From contig NZ_SNAA01000007.1 of NCBI RefSeq assembly GCF_004358695.1, forward strand, positions 1-64,000: a stretch of 64,000 nt of DNA, given 5' to 3'. A program made the translations under genes and the position numbers. This DNA is from Palleronia sediminis. GTDB lineage: Bacteria; Pseudomonadota; Alphaproteobacteria; Rhodobacterales; Rhodobacteraceae. The notes below the pieces were generated by a model. The model was not told the DNA's origin. It saw nothing but the letters and a program-made list of their open reading frames with translations, and ran no database searches. This document shows, piece by piece, positions 27,793 to 37,694 of this stretch (its first letter is position 1; every line of letters begins with the position of its first letter).

Positions 27793-28194
27793 TCAGACCC
27801 CGATGCCGGGTGATTCGACCAGCCGCACGCCGTTGATCTTCCACGCGCCGTCGCTGCGGATCATCTCGTATTCCAGCACGTGGAACGTGCCGCCCCCGTC
27901 CTGCACCATGACTCGCTGCAGCTTGTGCGTTCCCATGTCCTCGAGGCCCAGGAACTCGACCGAGGACGGGCGATAGACCATCGGATAGCCGCGCCGCACC
28001 ATCGTCCCGAACCTGTCCGGCGTGCCGAACATCCCGCGGATCAGGGGCGAGGCATGGGTAAAGGCCGCGTCGAAATCATCGGCGCGAAAGGCCTCGATCT
28101 GCTCGGCGATCACCCCCTCGATCGCGGGCTCGGCGGCCAAGGCCGCGGGGGCCGACATGGCCACGGCCAGGATAGCACTCAGAATATGTCGCAT
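27793..28194 (-). CDS. DUF4864 domain protein, probably secreted
   Basis: The 133-residue protein has a signal peptide (MRHILSAILAVAMSAPAALA), followed by a compact domain with IAEQIEAFRADDFDAAF, the pattern of DUF4864 (NTF2-like). It probably resides in the periplasm. GGGAGGATGCC precedes the ATG; the extra residues of the longer frame are rejected. Function unknown. Expression may be separate from the beta-helix gene, which lies about 90 bases downstream on the same strand. Confidence 0.8.
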   Translation of the reverse strand: MRHILSAILAVAMSAPAALAAEPAIEGVIAEQIEAFRADDFDAAFTHASPLIRGMFGTPDRFGTMVRRGYPMVYRPSSVEFLGLEDMGTHKLQRVMVQDGGGTFHVLEYEMIRSDGAWKINGVRLVESPGIGV

Positions 28195-28263
28195 GGCATC
28201 CTCCCTGCGGCACATCCTGACACGGATCGGCGCGAAAACACGTGCGCGGTTTCACCGCAGGCG

Positions 28264-29853
28264 TCAGCCCCCCGCAGCAAGCTCTCCGGCCAGCGCCGCA
28301 TCGATCAGCGCAACGGTCTCGCCGACCCCGTAGATCGCGACGAACCCGCCGAACCGCGGTCCCTGGCTCTGCCCCAGCAGCACCTCGTAGAGCGCCCGGA
28401 ACCAGTCGCGCAGCGGCTCGAACCCGTGATCCTTGCCCACGGCAAAGACCAGCGACTGCAACGCCTCGGCATCAGCACCCCCATCCCATGCCGCGAGCCG
28501 GTCGCGCAGATCGGCGATGGCGGCGCGCTCGGCCTCGTTGGGCAGGCGGTAAGTCTTGGCCGGTTTCACGAAATCGTTAAAGTAGCGCACGGCATATCCG
28601 GCCGCCGAATCAAGCTGCGGATGCGTCTCGGGCGTGGCCTCCGGGGCATAGCGCCGGATGAACCCCCACAGCGTCGTCGAATCCTCGGCCCCCGAGACGC
28701 TGGCGAGGTTGAGCAGCATCGCGAAACTCACCACCATGTCCGAGGCCGGAACCTCGGCCCCGCCATGGATATGAAACACCGGGTTCGCCAGCCGCGCCGC
28801 CGCATCCTGCCCCGGATAGGCGCCAAGCTGCTGGTGATACTCGTCCACCGCCTTGGGAATCACGTCGAAATACAGCCGCTTGGCGGTCTTGGGCTTTTGG
28901 TACAGGAAAAAGCTCAGCGATTCCGGCGAGGCATAGGTCAGCCACTCCTCCATCGACAGGCCGTTGCCCTTGGATTTCGAGATCTTCTGCCCGTGCTCGT
29001 CGTTGAACAGCTCGTAGGTCAGCGTCTGCGGCGCCGGCCGACCCAGCGCGCGGCAGATCCGCGACGCCTGCGTGACCGAATCGATCAGGTCCTTGCCCGA
29101 CATCTCGTAATCGACGCCCAGCGCATACCAGCGCATCGCCCAGTCGGGCTTCCACTGCATCTTGACGTTGCCGCCCGTCACCGGGATCTCGACCCGCTCC
29201 CCGTCCGGCTCTTCGTAGACGATGGTGCCTTTGGACAGGTTCCGCTCCAGCGTGGGCACCTGCAACACATGGCCTGTCTTGGGGCTGACCGGCAGAAAGG
29301 GCGAATAGGTCGCGCGGCGATCCTCGCCCAGCGTCGGCAACATGATCGCGAGGATGTCGTCGAACGCCTCGAGCGCGCGCAAGAGCGCCGCATCGAACCG
29401 CCCCTGCGCGTAATACTCCGTCGAGGACGCGAACTCGTAGTCGAACCCGAACCCGTCCAGAAACGCCCTGAGACGCGCGTTGTTATGCGCGCCGAAACTC
29501 TCATGCGTGCCGAAAGGATCGCGCACGCGGCTCAGCGGCAGGTTCAGGTCTTCGGCCATCGCCTCGCGGTTGGGCACGTTGCCGGGAACCTTGCGCAGCC
29601 CGTCCATGTCATCCGAAAAACACAGCAGCCGCGTGGGGATATCGCTCAGCACCTCGAACGCGCGGCGCACCATGGTCGTGCGCGCCACCTCGCTGAACGT
29701 GCCCAGATGCGGCAGGCCGCTGGGGCCATAGCCCGTCTCGAACAGCACGTAGCCCTTTTCGGGCGGGCGATTCTCGATGCGGTCGAGCAGCTTCCGCGCC
29801 TCCTCGAAGGGCCAGGCTTTCGATGTCATCGCGGCGGTACGAAGCTCGTCCAT
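28264..29853 (-). CDS. lysK: Lysyl-tRNA synthetase, class I
   Basis: The protein has 529 residues. The class I HIGH-type motif is in [13 protein letters not shown] and the KMSKS-type motif is KISKSKGNG. The class I LysRS is usual in archaea and in many alphaproteobacteria, unlike the class II enzyme of most bacteria. It charges tRNA-Lys in the cytoplasm. The ATG at MDELRTAAM is preceded by CCGGAGAGCGAC. The divergent TerB-like gene starts less than 100 bases away. No second lysyl-tRNA synthetase is seen here. Confidence 0.96.
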   Translation of the reverse strand: MDELRTAAMTSKAWPFEEARKLLDRIENRPPEKGYVLFETGYGPSGLPHLGTFSEVARTTMVRRAFEVLSDIPTRLLCFSDDMDGLRKVPGNVPNREAMAEDLNLPLSRVRDPFGTHESFGAHNNARLRAFLDGFGFDYEFASSTEYYAQGRFDAALLRALEAFDDILAIMLPTLGEDRRATYSPFLPVSPKTGHVLQVPTLERNLSKGTIVYEEPDGERVEIPVTGGNVKMQWKPDWAMRWYALGVDYEMSGKDLIDSVTQASRICRALGRPAPQTLTYELFNDEHGQKISKSKGNGLSMEEWLTYASPESLSFFLYQKPKTAKRLYFDVIPKAVDEYHQQLGAYPGQDAAARLANPVFHIHGGAEVPASDMVVSFAMLLNLASVSGAEDSTTLWGFIRRYAPEATPETHPQLDSAAGYAVRYFNDFVKPAKTYRLPNEAERAAIADLRDRLAAWDGGADAEALQSLVFAVGKDHGFEPLRDWFRALYEVLLGQSQGPRFGGFVAIYGVGETVALIDAALAGELAAGG

Positions 29854-29945
29854 GTCGCTCTCCGGTTTGGGCGGTTGCGCGCGTCTGCGTATTGCCGCCA
29901 TGCGGTGCCGTCAATTAACGTGACCGAAACAGGAAAGGCGCGACC

Positions 29946-30368
29946 ATGCCGGATTACAGCCACGCCATGACACCGCAGGATTGCCTCGTGGCCGTGATGA
30001 TCGCGATCTCGGCCTCGGACGAATCGCTGCGCACCTCGGAACTCGTCACCATCGAGCGGATCGTGAACCACTATCCCGTCTTCGCGGGCTACGACCAGGA
30101 TCGCATCCGCTCCACCGCCGAGATCGTGTTCGAACTCTTCGCCGAAGAGGACGGGCTCGACGCGCTGTTCGGCCTCGTGCGCGAACACCTGCCCGACCAC
30201 CTGTCCGAAACCGCCTATGCGCTGGCCTGCGACGTGGCGGCCGCGGATGGCACGATCCGCGACACCGAAACCCGCCTTCTCGAAGAGATGCGCCACGAGC
30301 TTTCGATCTCGCGGCTCAGCGCGGCGGCCATCGAACGCGGCGCGCGGGCGCGGCACATGACGCTCTGA
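29946..30368 (+). CDS. TerB-family tellurite resistance-like protein
   Basis: The 140-residue all-alpha protein of the TerB superfamily has two similar segments (CLVAVMIAISASDESLRTSE and ALACDVAAADGTIRDTE), each with an acidic pocket of the kind TerB uses for metal binding. It is cytoplasmic. Stand-alone TerB proteins of alphaproteobacteria have no proven role, and tellurite resistance should not be assumed since other ter genes are absent. The ATG follows CAGGAAAGGCGCGACC. The next gene (PLDc_N) is 52 bases away on the same strand and could share its transcript. Confidence 0.82.
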   Translation: MPDYSHAMTPQDCLVAVMIAISASDESLRTSELVTIERIVNHYPVFAGYDQDRIRSTAEIVFELFAEEDGLDALFGLVREHLPDHLSETAYALACDVAAADGTIRDTETRLLEEMRHELSISRLSAAAIERGARARHMTL

Positions 30369-30420
30369 ACAAAACCGCCCGCTGCGACGTTCTGTCCCTG
30401 ATTATGGAAAGGACTGAACG

Positions 30421-30606
30421 ATGGAATATGGATTTTTCGGGCTGATCGTCCTGATCGCGGATGTCTATGCCCTGTACAACGTCATCACCAGCGCGGCCTC
30501 GACGGGGACCAAGATCCTTTGGGCGCTCGCGATCCTGCTGCTGCCGGTTCTGGGCTTCATCGCCTGGCTGATCTTCGGGCCGCGCAGCGCCGGGCGGACG
30601 GTCTGA
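30421..30606 (+). CDS. Small PLDc_N-domain membrane protein
   Basis: This 61-residue protein has two hydrophobic segments (GLIVLIADVYALYNVI and ILWALAILLLPVLGFIAWLIFG), the pattern of the phospholipase D N-terminal domain family (PLDc_N). That domain is usually fused to cardiolipin synthase; here it stands alone. GGAAAGGACTGAACG precedes the ATG. It has no catalytic residues, so it is probably a membrane anchor or regulator of unknown purpose. Confidence 0.85.
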   Translation: MEYGFFGLIVLIADVYALYNVITSAASTGTKILWALAILLLPVLGFIAWLIFGPRSAGRTV

Positions 30607-30613
30607 GCATCAC

Positions 30614-32080
30614 TCAGGCGTCGTAAAGCGTCCCCCACCGCTTGAGCAGCCCGCGCTGCAACCCTTTGGCGGCCGCGTTCCACGCGCGGCCGCCCTCGGG
30701 GCGTTCGCGTTCGTCCATCGACAGCGCGTCGCGGCGCTCGATATTGGCGCACAGGATGGTAAAGACCAGCGGCCGGCCGTTCGGGCCGCCCAGGAACCCG
30801 GTCAACGCCGAGACGAAGTTCAGCGTGCCGGTCTTGGCCTCCACCGTGAACTCGACCTCGTCGCGCATGTCGAAGGGCTTGAGGATCGGGCGCAGCTCGC
30901 CCTCTTTCTGGCTGGCGAATACGGCATGGGTCAGGGCGCGGGCCGACACGCGGCTGTCATCCCCGAGCCCCGAGTGATCCTCGAGCGCGACATCCTCCAG
31001 CCCGTAGGTCTCGCGCAGCCAACCGTTCATCCGCTCGGCCGATTGCGCCAGCGACGTGACCGGGTTGCCCGTCGCGCCCGAGGCATGAAGCCCGACCGTT
31101 TCGGCCGTCATGTTGTTGGAATAACGCAGCATATCCTCGAGGATCGGCTCCAGCCGGTCCGAGCGGTGCGTGACCAGCACCGTGCCCGCATCCGTCTCGG
31201 CCCGCCCCATCGGCGCGCCGAAGGCGATCCCCTCCGCGCGGGCCAGCATCTCGAAAACCTCGCCCGCATAGAGCCCCGGAAACCGCACCGGCAGCCAGCG
31301 CGCGCCCGCATTGCCCAGCGCGGCGCGCGCGACGGTCCACTCGTCGCGCTCGGGGCCGCGCTCGTAGGTATAGATCGGCATGGATCGGTCGACGACGCGC
31401 ATCCGCGCCACCTGCACGCCGGGCGTCACGCTTCCCGACCGGGCATCCATCGTCACGTCATAGCCGGCGCCCTGTCTCTGCCAGCCGAAATGCACCCGGT
31501 TGAAATTGAGGTTCAGCCCGCTGATCGTGGGGTTGTAGCCGACATGATCGGGCTGTTCGCGGTCGACCTCGGGCACCAGCGGCAACGCCCCGGTCCAGAC
31601 CTTGAGCCCGCCGGTGACGCGCGTGATCCCCGTCGCGGCAAGCTCGCGCGCCATCGCGGTCAGCGCGTCGGTGTCGAGCATCGGGTCGCCCCCGCCCGCC
31701 AGCACCAGATCGCCCTGCAACGTGCCGTCCGTCACCGCACCGGCCGCGACCAGCCGCGTGGTGAACCGGTGCTCGGGCCCGAGACGGCCCAGCGCGTAGA
31801 GCGCCGTCAGCGCCTTGGCGGTGCTCGCGGGCGGCAAGGGCATGTCGGGGTTCAGCACCTCGAGCACCTCGCCCGTCGCCGCGTCCCGGACGATATAGCC
31901 GACCGATCCGCCGAGCGACGCGCGGGCCAGCAATTCGTCGGCCGGGCGCACCGACATCTTGCGCAGGTCCGTGCCGCGCGCGACCGGGCGCAGCGACCGT
32001 TCCGGCGCCTCGGCAAAGGCAGGGCCGATGGCCGCGCTCGCACAGAGCGAGGCAAGAAGCTGGCGCCGGTTCATCCGCAT
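30614..32080 (-). CDS. dacB: D-alanyl-D-alanine carboxypeptidase/endopeptidase, PBP4 family
   Basis: The 488-residue protein removes terminal D-Ala from peptidoglycan stem peptides and can cut cross-links in the periplasm. The N-terminus MRMNRRQLLASLCASAAIG has a twin-arginine-like/Sec signal with cleavage after FAEA. Penicillin-binding motifs are present: PPASTAKALTAL (SxxK), YSNNMTAE (SxN) and KTGTLN (KTG), matching S13 peptidases. The chosen start has GAGCGAG just ahead; a start 18 bases earlier is possible. It is convergent with the PLDc_N gene. Confidence 0.93.
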   Translation of the reverse strand: MRMNRRQLLASLCASAAIGPAFAEAPERSLRPVARGTDLRKMSVRPADELLARASLGGSVGYIVRDAATGEVLEVLNPDMPLPPASTAKALTALYALGRLGPEHRFTTRLVAAGAVTDGTLQGDLVLAGGGDPMLDTDALTAMARELAATGITRVTGGLKVWTGALPLVPEVDREQPDHVGYNPTISGLNLNFNRVHFGWQRQGAGYDVTMDARSGSVTPGVQVARMRVVDRSMPIYTYERGPERDEWTVARAALGNAGARWLPVRFPGLYAGEVFEMLARAEGIAFGAPMGRAETDAGTVLVTHRSDRLEPILEDMLRYSNNMTAETVGLHASGATGNPVTSLAQSAERMNGWLRETYGLEDVALEDHSGLGDDSRVSARALTHAVFASQKEGELRPILKPFDMRDEVEFTVEAKTGTLNFVSALTGFLGGPNGRPLVFTILCANIERRDALSMDERERPEGGRAWNAAAKGLQRGLLKRWGTLYDA

Positions 32081-32167
32081 CTCGAACTCGCTCCCCATGT
32101 CATCCGGCCCGAATATCGCGCAATGCGTCCGACGGGCAACACCCCTCGGGATGACGCCCGGATCAAC

Positions 32168-32776
32168 TCAGCGTTTACCCCAAAGCCCCGACGCCCTGAG
32201 CCGGGTCGAGCTTTCGTCGCGCAGCGGCATGTCGAGAAACACCCAGGCCGGCGGATCGGAGCGTGCCAGAAGCCGCGCCGCGTGCTGCGGCAACCGCGCG
32301 CGGGCCATGACCCGCGCCGCGACAGCCCGCTGCGCGGCAAGGCCCTGGCCCGGACGCGCCAGCACGGCAATGGGCACCAGCGAAACGATCCTGCGCCAAT
32401 CGTCCCATTTGTGAAACTCGACAAGGTTATCGGCCCCCATCAGCCAGACGAACCGGACCCCCGGATAGCGGCGAATCAGCGCCGGAACGGTCTCGGCGGT
32501 GCGCCGCGTGCCCAGCCGCGTCTCGAGCGCGGTGATCTCGACGCGGGGATGCATCATCACCGCCCGCGCGCAAGTCAGCCGCCTTTCGAGATCGGCGGGC
32601 GGGTCGCGCTTGAGCGGGTTTCCCGGCGAGACGAGCCACCAGACCCGGTCCAGCCCCAGCCGCGCCAGCGCCGCGCGCGTCACCGCGACGTGGCCGGCAT
32701 GGGCGGGATCGAACGACCCGCCCAGCAGGCCGATGGCCTGTCCGGGCCGCGCCAAGGGCCAGCCTGCCCCCCTCAT
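32168..32776 (-). CDS. nadD: Nicotinate-mononucleotide adenylyltransferase
   Basis: NadD (202 residues) joins ATP and nicotinate mononucleotide to give deamido-NAD in NAD synthesis. The nucleotidyltransferase motif [11 protein letters not shown] and the late ESSTRLR (ISSTxIR-type) are both present. The ATG overlaps the stop of a 15-codon upstream frame (ATGA), so initiation may be coupled. Upstream in-frame start codons are poor. No rsfS or proA gene lies next to it. Confidence 0.92.
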   Translation of the reverse strand: MRGAGWPLARPGQAIGLLGGSFDPAHAGHVAVTRAALARLGLDRVWWLVSPGNPLKRDPPADLERRLTCARAVMMHPRVEITALETRLGTRRTAETVPALIRRYPGVRFVWLMGADNLVEFHKWDDWRRIVSLVPIAVLARPGQGLAAQRAVAARVMARARLPQHAARLLARSDPPAWVFLDMPLRDESSTRLRASGLWGKR

Positions 32777-32820
32777 TGCGGGGCCGCGGGTTCGGGCGGG
32801 CGTGGCGGTTTCGACTTCAT
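32773..32820 (-). CDS. Possible 15-codon leader peptide overlapping nadD
   Basis: ATG-started frame [15 protein letters not shown] ends in a TGA that overlaps the nadD ATG by four bases. It is proline-rich, with no clear Shine-Dalgarno site upstream. It could be a coupling leader, but chance is not excluded. Confidence 0.25.
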   Translation of the reverse strand: MKSKPPRPPEPAAPQ

Positions 32821-32862
32821 GGGGCCGAGTGTCGGCACCCGCCCCGCCGGGTGCAAGCCCGC

Positions 32863-33420
32863 TCAGGCGTTGCGGGCCTGCAACGCGATGGCGATGGCCG
32901 CGATCCCCGAGGTCAGCAGGTCCACCCCCAGCAGGATGCCCAGCACCGTCAGCGCCGAGACCGGCAGCGCCAGCAGGATCATGAGCCCCAGCAACACCGC
33001 CAGCGCCCCCGACGCGACCAGCCAGCCCCAGCGGGGGCGGTGCCGCATCCGCCACGCCATGACGATCCGCACCACGCCCAGCGTCAGGAACATGGCACCG
33101 GCGAGGATGGTCAGCGACACCATGCCGGACAACGGTTGCGCGAACAGCGATACGGCGAACACCACCATCAGCAGCCCCAGCAGCCCCGCCACCAGACGCC
33201 CCCCGCGCGAGCCGTCCCCGGCGGTGAAGGCCAGCCAGAGCTGCAGGACACCCGCGACAAAGAACGCCGCCGCGGCGAAACCGGTCGCGGCCAGCGACGC
33301 GACAAAGGGAAACAGCAGCGCCGCGACCCCGCCGATGGCCAGCACGATGCCCATGGCGAGCATCCATTTCCAGTTCATCATCTCGAGTTCCGGGGGCGTT
33401 TCGCCAGGCACATGGGTCAT
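32863..33420 (-). CDS. HdeD-family membrane protein
   Basis: The 185-residue protein with six predicted membrane helices in paired hairpins matches HdeD/DUF308 (acid-resistance membrane protein family). Typical elements include [17 protein letters not shown] at the first helix and a repeat of G-rich helix starts. The ATG follows AAGGAGTCGTCC. HdeD is tied to acid stress in E. coli; its role here is unproven. The divergent ctaD gene lies about 230 bases away, a gap with no gene apparent. Confidence 0.85.
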   Translation of the reverse strand: MTHVPGETPPELEMMNWKWMLAMGIVLAIGGVAALLFPFVASLAATGFAAAAFFVAGVLQLWLAFTAGDGSRGGRLVAGLLGLLMVVFAVSLFAQPLSGMVSLTILAGAMFLTLGVVRIVMAWRMRHRPRWGWLVASGALAVLLGLMILLALPVSALTVLGILLGVDLLTSGIAAIAIALQARNA

Positions 33421-33649
33421 GGACGACTCCTTAAGTCCGTTCACCGGCCCAAGCCGCGGGTCGGGGCGAAGTTCCGGATCGCCTCCGCCCCCGCCCCGCG
33501 CGTCCCCTCGTTGCGACGATTTTTCCGCCAGGGCGATGCATGGCTGCATTGCGGACGGAGCCTGCGCCTCGTAAAAGCCGGTATCGCATGGAGGAGAGGT
33601 GTGCCCGGCCGCACCCTTCGCAGGAAAGACGCCATTCAGGAGGCACGAC

Positions 33650-35326
33650 ATGGCTGACGCAGCCGTTCACGGCCCTGGCGGACACGACGAACGCGGGTTC
33701 TTCACCCGCTGGTTCATGTCCACCAACCACAAGGACATCGGGATCCTTTACCTTTTCACCGCCGGTTTCGTCGGTTTCGTCTCGGTGGCCTTCACGGTCT
33801 ACATGCGGATGGAACTCATGGAGCCGGGCGTGCAGTACATGTGCCTCGAGGGCGCGCGGCTGCTGCCGACCTCGACGGATAACTGCACGCCGAACGGGCA
33901 TCTGTGGAACGTGATGATCACGGCCCATGGCATCCTGATGATGTTCTTCGTCGTGATTCCGGCCCTCTTCGGAGGGTTCGGCAACTATTTCATGCCGCTC
34001 CAGATCGGCGCGCCCGACATGGCGTTCCCGCGGCTGAACAACCTCAGCTACTGGCTTTTCGCCGCCGGCTCGACCCTCGCCATCGTCTCGGTCTTCGTGC
34101 CGGGCGGCAACGGGCAGCTCGGTTCGGGGTTGGGCTGGGTGCTCTACCCGCCGCTTTCCACCACCGAGGGCGGGTTCTCGACCGATATCGCGATCTTCGC
34201 GGTCCACGTCTCGGGCGCCTCGTCGATCCTCGGCGCGATCAACATCATCACCACCTTCCTCAACATGCGCACGCCGGGCATGACGCTGTTCAAGGTGCCG
34301 CTCTTCTCGTGGTCGATCTTCGTGACCGCGTGGCTCATCCTGCTGGCCCTTCCGGTGCTGGCCGGCGCGATCACCATGCTGCTGACCGACCGCAATTTCG
34401 GGACGACCTTCTTCGACCCGGCGGGCGGCGGAGACCCGGTGCTCTACCAGCACATCCTGTGGTTCTTCGGGCATCCCGAGGTGTACATCGTGATCCTGCC
34501 GGGCTTCGGCATCATCAGCCACATCATCTCGACCTTCTCGCGCAAGCCGATCTTCGGCTACCTGCCGATGGTCTGGGCGCTGATCGCCATCGGCGTGCTG
34601 GGCTTCGTCGTCTGGGCGCACCACATGTACACCGTCGGCATGTCGCTGACCCAGCAGAGCTATTTCATGCTGGCCACGATGGTGATCGCGGTGCCCACGG
34701 GCATCAAGATCTTCTCGTGGATCGCGACGATGTGGGGCGGCTCGGTCGAGTTCAAGACGCCGATGCTCTGGGCCTTCGGGTTCCTGATCCTGTTCACGCT
34801 GGGCGGCGTCACCGGCATCGTGCTGAGCCAGGCGGCCATCGACCGCGCCTATCACGACACCTATTACGTCGTGGCGCACTTCCACTACGTGATGAGCCTT
34901 GGGGCCGTCTTTGCCATCTTTGCCGGGATCTATTTCTACTTCCCCAAGATGACCGGCAAGATGATCCCCGAATGGATCGGCAAGACCCATTTCTGGGCGA
35001 TGTTCATCGGCTCGAACCTGACCTTCTTCCCCCAGCACTTCCTGGGCCGTCAGGGCATGCCGCGCCGCTACATCGACTACCCCGAAGGGTTCGCCCTCTG
35101 GCACGAGGTCTCGTCCTGGGGCGCCTTCCTCAGCTTCGCCTCGTTCCTGTTCTTCATCGTGGCGATCTTCTGGGTCATGATAAAGGCGCCGCGCACCGCG
35201 CCGGCGAACCCCTGGACGCCCTGGGCCGACACGCTGGAATGGACCCTGCCCTCGCCCCCGCCCGAACACACGTTCGAGCAGCTTCCCAAGCGCGAGGAAT
35301 GGGACAGGACACCGACGGCACATTAG
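33650..35326 (+). CDS. ctaD: Cytochrome c oxidase subunit I (aa3 type)
   Basis: The 558-residue subunit is the catalytic, proton-pumping subunit of the terminal oxidase in the inner membrane. It has 12 helices, the copper/active-site tyrosine motif [24 protein letters not shown] and [10 protein letters not shown] for heme and copper ligands. AGGAGGCACGAC precedes the ATG. Unlike many bacteria, the other cta genes are not next to it, matching Rhodobacter-type genomes where ctaD is isolated. Together with cyoABCD this gives the cell both cytochrome c and quinol oxidases. Confidence 0.97.
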   Translation: MADAAVHGPGGHDERGFFTRWFMSTNHKDIGILYLFTAGFVGFVSVAFTVYMRMELMEPGVQYMCLEGARLLPTSTDNCTPNGHLWNVMITAHGILMMFFVVIPALFGGFGNYFMPLQIGAPDMAFPRLNNLSYWLFAAGSTLAIVSVFVPGGNGQLGSGLGWVLYPPLSTTEGGFSTDIAIFAVHVSGASSILGAINIITTFLNMRTPGMTLFKVPLFSWSIFVTAWLILLALPVLAGAITMLLTDRNFGTTFFDPAGGGDPVLYQHILWFFGHPEVYIVILPGFGIISHIISTFSRKPIFGYLPMVWALIAIGVLGFVVWAHHMYTVGMSLTQQSYFMLATMVIAVPTGIKIFSWIATMWGGSVEFKTPMLWAFGFLILFTLGGVTGIVLSQAAIDRAYHDTYYVVAHFHYVMSLGAVFAIFAGIYFYFPKMTGKMIPEWIGKTHFWAMFIGSNLTFFPQHFLGRQGMPRRYIDYPEGFALWHEVSSWGAFLSFASFLFFIVAIFWVMIKAPRTAPANPWTPWADTLEWTLPSPPPEHTFEQLPKREEWDRTPTAH

Positions 35327-35331
35327 GCCCG

Positions 35332-35868
35332 ATGCCGGTCCGCTGGATACAGGAACCGCAAAAGGCCCCGGCAACGTCCGGGGCCTTTTCGCACGCGCGG
35401 GGCGCACCGCCCTATGCGGCCCTGCGGCTCTGGCCGCACCGGTCGCTGCCCAAGACCGGCTTTGCCATGTTTATCGGCACGACCGCGGTGCTCCTGGCGG
35501 TACCGACCCTGCCGCTTCTGGGCACGCCGGTCTTCTGGGGCATCCTGCCCTTTCTCGTTGCGGCCGGGGCGGCGATCTGGCTGGGGCTGATGCGCAGCTA
35601 TCGCGACGGCGAACTCATCGAAGAGGTGTCGCTCTGGTCGGACCGGCTCTCGATCGTGCGCCACAATCCGCGCCACCCCGACCAGACCTGGGAGGCGAAC
35701 CCCCATTGGGTGCGCATCGCGCTGCATCCCGAACGGGCGCGCATCCGCAACTACATCACGCTTTCGGGCGGTAATCGCGAGGTCGAGCTCGGCGCGTTCC
35801 TCAGCCCCGAGGAACGCGCGGCGCTCTATGACGATCTCGACCGGCTCCTGCGCCAGGTCCCGCGTTAG
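35332..35868 (+). CDS. DUF2244 membrane protein
   Basis: The 178-residue protein has the DUF2244 signature: an N-terminal LRLWPHRSLPKTGFAMFIG, two closely spaced membrane helices, and a C-terminal VELGAFLSPEERAALYDDL. Function unknown; the family is common in alphaproteobacteria next to cytochrome oxidase genes. The only ATG in frame after the ctaD stop is five bases beyond that stop, so the frame includes the ctaD terminator hairpin in codons 10-19. Its stop overlaps that of yqeY (convergent, four bases). Confidence 0.82.
   Translation: MPVRWIQEPQKAPATSGAFSHARGAPPYAALRLWPHRSLPKTGFAMFIGTTAVLLAVPTLPLLGTPVFWGILPFLVAAGAAIWLGLMRSYRDGELIEEVSLWSDRLSIVRHNPRHPDQTWEANPHWVRIALHPERARIRNYITLSGGNREVELGAFLSPEERAALYDDLDRLLRQVPR
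35360..35389 (+). terminator. Perfect hairpin with T-run inside the start of the DUF2244 gene
   Basis: AAAAGGCCCCGG (35360-35371) is followed by a six-base loop and CCGGGGCCTTTT (35378-35389), a 12-base-pair stem with symmetrical A/T ends. It looks like the rho-independent terminator of ctaD, active on either strand, yet lies within codons 10-19 of the next ORF. Confidence 0.8.
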
Positions 35869-36341
35869 CCGCCCTGACGGCTCAGCCGCGCCTTGACCCT
35901 GGGCCCCGCGGTGCTGAAATCCATCTGCCCGGTATAGCGGCTTTTCAGCTCGCCCATGACGCGGCCCATGTCGCGGATCGAACTCGCCCGGAGGCGCGTC
36001 ACGGCGTCGTCGATGGCGGCCTCGACCTCGGCCTCGTCGAGCTGTCGCGGCAGGAACTCCCCGATCACCTCGATCTCGCGCCGCTCGTCCTCGGCCAGCT
36101 CAAGCCGCCCGCCCTCTTCGTACATGCGCGCGCTTTCCTGGCGTTGCTTGACCATGCGCCCGAGGATCTGGAGCACCTCGTCATCCGACACGCCGCCCGC
36201 CCCGCCCTCTTCGGTGCCGCGCTGGGCGATGTCGCGATCCTTGATCGCGGCGGTGATGAGCCGCAGGGTCGACAGGCGTTTCTGTTCCTTGTCGCGCATC
36301 GCCGCCTTCATGGCCGCGTTGATCCGGTCGCGAAGCTGCAT
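35865..36341 (-). CDS. GatB/YqeY domain protein
   Basis: The 158-residue protein has a YqeY fold related to the C-terminal domain of GatB, beginning MQLRDRINAAMKAAMRDKEQ and ending in YTGQMDFSTAGPRVKARL. Its role is unknown; related domains bind tRNA in amidotransferase complexes, so an RNA role is plausible. GGAGAG precedes the ATG. It is divergent from carA across 126 bases, and convergent with the DUF2244 gene, overlapping its stop. Upstream continuation of its open frame is antisense to carA and not real. Confidence 0.9.
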   Translation of the reverse strand: MQLRDRINAAMKAAMRDKEQKRLSTLRLITAAIKDRDIAQRGTEEGGAGGVSDDEVLQILGRMVKQRQESARMYEEGGRLELAEDERREIEVIGEFLPRQLDEAEVEAAIDDAVTRLRASSIRDMGRVMGELKSRYTGQMDFSTAGPRVKARLSRQGG

Positions 36342-36467
36342 GGCCGTCTCTCCGTTCAAGATGTCGCGCGGCCTAGACCGCGGCGGGCCGCACGGCAAGC
36401 GCCGCGCTTGACCGCCCGGCCGCGCACCAATACCTAGCGGACGATTTGCCCGCCGACAGGAGAGGCC

Positions 36468-37619
36468 ATGCCGCGCCCCAAGCCCACCGCCTGCCTCGCC
36501 CTTGCCGATGGCACAGTGTTCCACGGCATGGGCTTCGGCGCCACAGGCCAGGTCACGGCCGAGCTGGTGTTCAACACCGCCATGACCGGCTACCAGGAGA
36601 TCATGACCGATCCGTCCTATGCCGGCCAGATCGTCACCTTTACCTTTCCCCATATCGGCAATACCGGCACCACCCCCGACGACGACGAGACCGCGGCCCC
36701 CTTTGCCGACGGCATGGTGGTCAAGTGGGATCCGACCGCGCCCTCGAACTGGCGCAGCGCCGAGGCGCTGGGCGACTGGCTCGCGCGGCACGAGCGCATC
36801 GGCATCGGCGGGCTGGACACGCGCCGCCTGACCCGCGCGATCCGCCAGCACGGCGCGCCCAACGTGGCGCTGGCCCACGACCCCGACGGGCAGTTCGACA
36901 TCGAGGCGCTGGTCGCCGCGGCACGCGGTTTCGCCGGGCTCAAGGGGCGCGACCTCGCCCGCGAGGTCTCGACCCGCGGCAGCTATACCTGGGACGAGAT
37001 GCGTTGGTCGTGGCCCACGGGCCACGCCCGCCGCGACGGTCCGGGCCACCGCGTCGTGGCCATCGATTACGGCGCCAAGCGCAACATCCTGCGCTGCCTG
37101 TCCAGCGCGGGCTGCGATGTCACGGTCCTGCCCGCCACGGCGACGGCGGACGAGATCCTCGCGCACGCGCCCGACGGCCTGTTCCTGTCGAACGGCCCCG
37201 GCGATCCGGCGGCGACCGCGGAATATGCCGTGCCGATGATCCGCGAGATCCTCGAGCGGAGCGATATCCCCGTCTTCGGCATCTGCCTCGGCCATCAGCT
37301 CCTGGGACTGGCGCTGGGGGCGCGCACGGTCAAGATGAACCACGGCCATCACGGCGCAAACCACCCGGTCAAGGAACTCGCCACCGGCAAGGTCGAGATC
37401 ACGTCGATGAACCACGGCTTTACCGTCGATGCCGAGACCCTGCCCGACGGCGTCGAAGAGACGCATGTCTCGCTGTTCGACGGCTCGAATTGCGGCATCC
37501 GCATGACCGGGCGGCCGGTCTGGTCGGTGCAGCACCACCCCGAGGCCAGCCCCGGCCCGCAGGACAGCTTTTACATGTTCGACCGCTTTGCCAGTTCGAT
37601 GGAGGCGCGCGGCGCTTAA
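36468..37619 (+). CDS. carA: Carbamoyl-phosphate synthase small subunit
   Basis: CarA (383 residues) is the glutamine amidotransferase half of carbamoyl-phosphate synthase, feeding ammonia to CarB for arginine and pyrimidine synthesis. The N-terminal half has the CPSase_sm domain (FNTAMTGYQEIMTDPSYAGQ region), and the class I amidotransferase domain carries nucleophile Cys in GICLGHQLLGLALG and the HHPEASPG triad end. AGGAGAGGCC precedes the ATG. carB is not in the window, so the subunits are unlinked here. Confidence 0.97.
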   Translation: MPRPKPTACLALADGTVFHGMGFGATGQVTAELVFNTAMTGYQEIMTDPSYAGQIVTFTFPHIGNTGTTPDDDETAAPFADGMVVKWDPTAPSNWRSAEALGDWLARHERIGIGGLDTRRLTRAIRQHGAPNVALAHDPDGQFDIEALVAAARGFAGLKGRDLAREVSTRGSYTWDEMRWSWPTGHARRDGPGHRVVAIDYGAKRNILRCLSSAGCDVTVLPATATADEILAHAPDGLFLSNGPGDPAATAEYAVPMIREILERSDIPVFGICLGHQLLGLALGARTVKMNHGHHGANHPVKELATGKVEITSMNHGFTVDAETLPDGVEETHVSLFDGSNCGIRMTGRPVWSVQHHPEASPGPQDSFYMFDRFASSMEARGA

Positions 37620-37694
37620 GCCCCCCTTAACCCGCCGTGCGGCAGGATGGGTCCGGGCGCCAGGGTCGCGCCCGGCGCCGGGCGGGAGGGGGCG

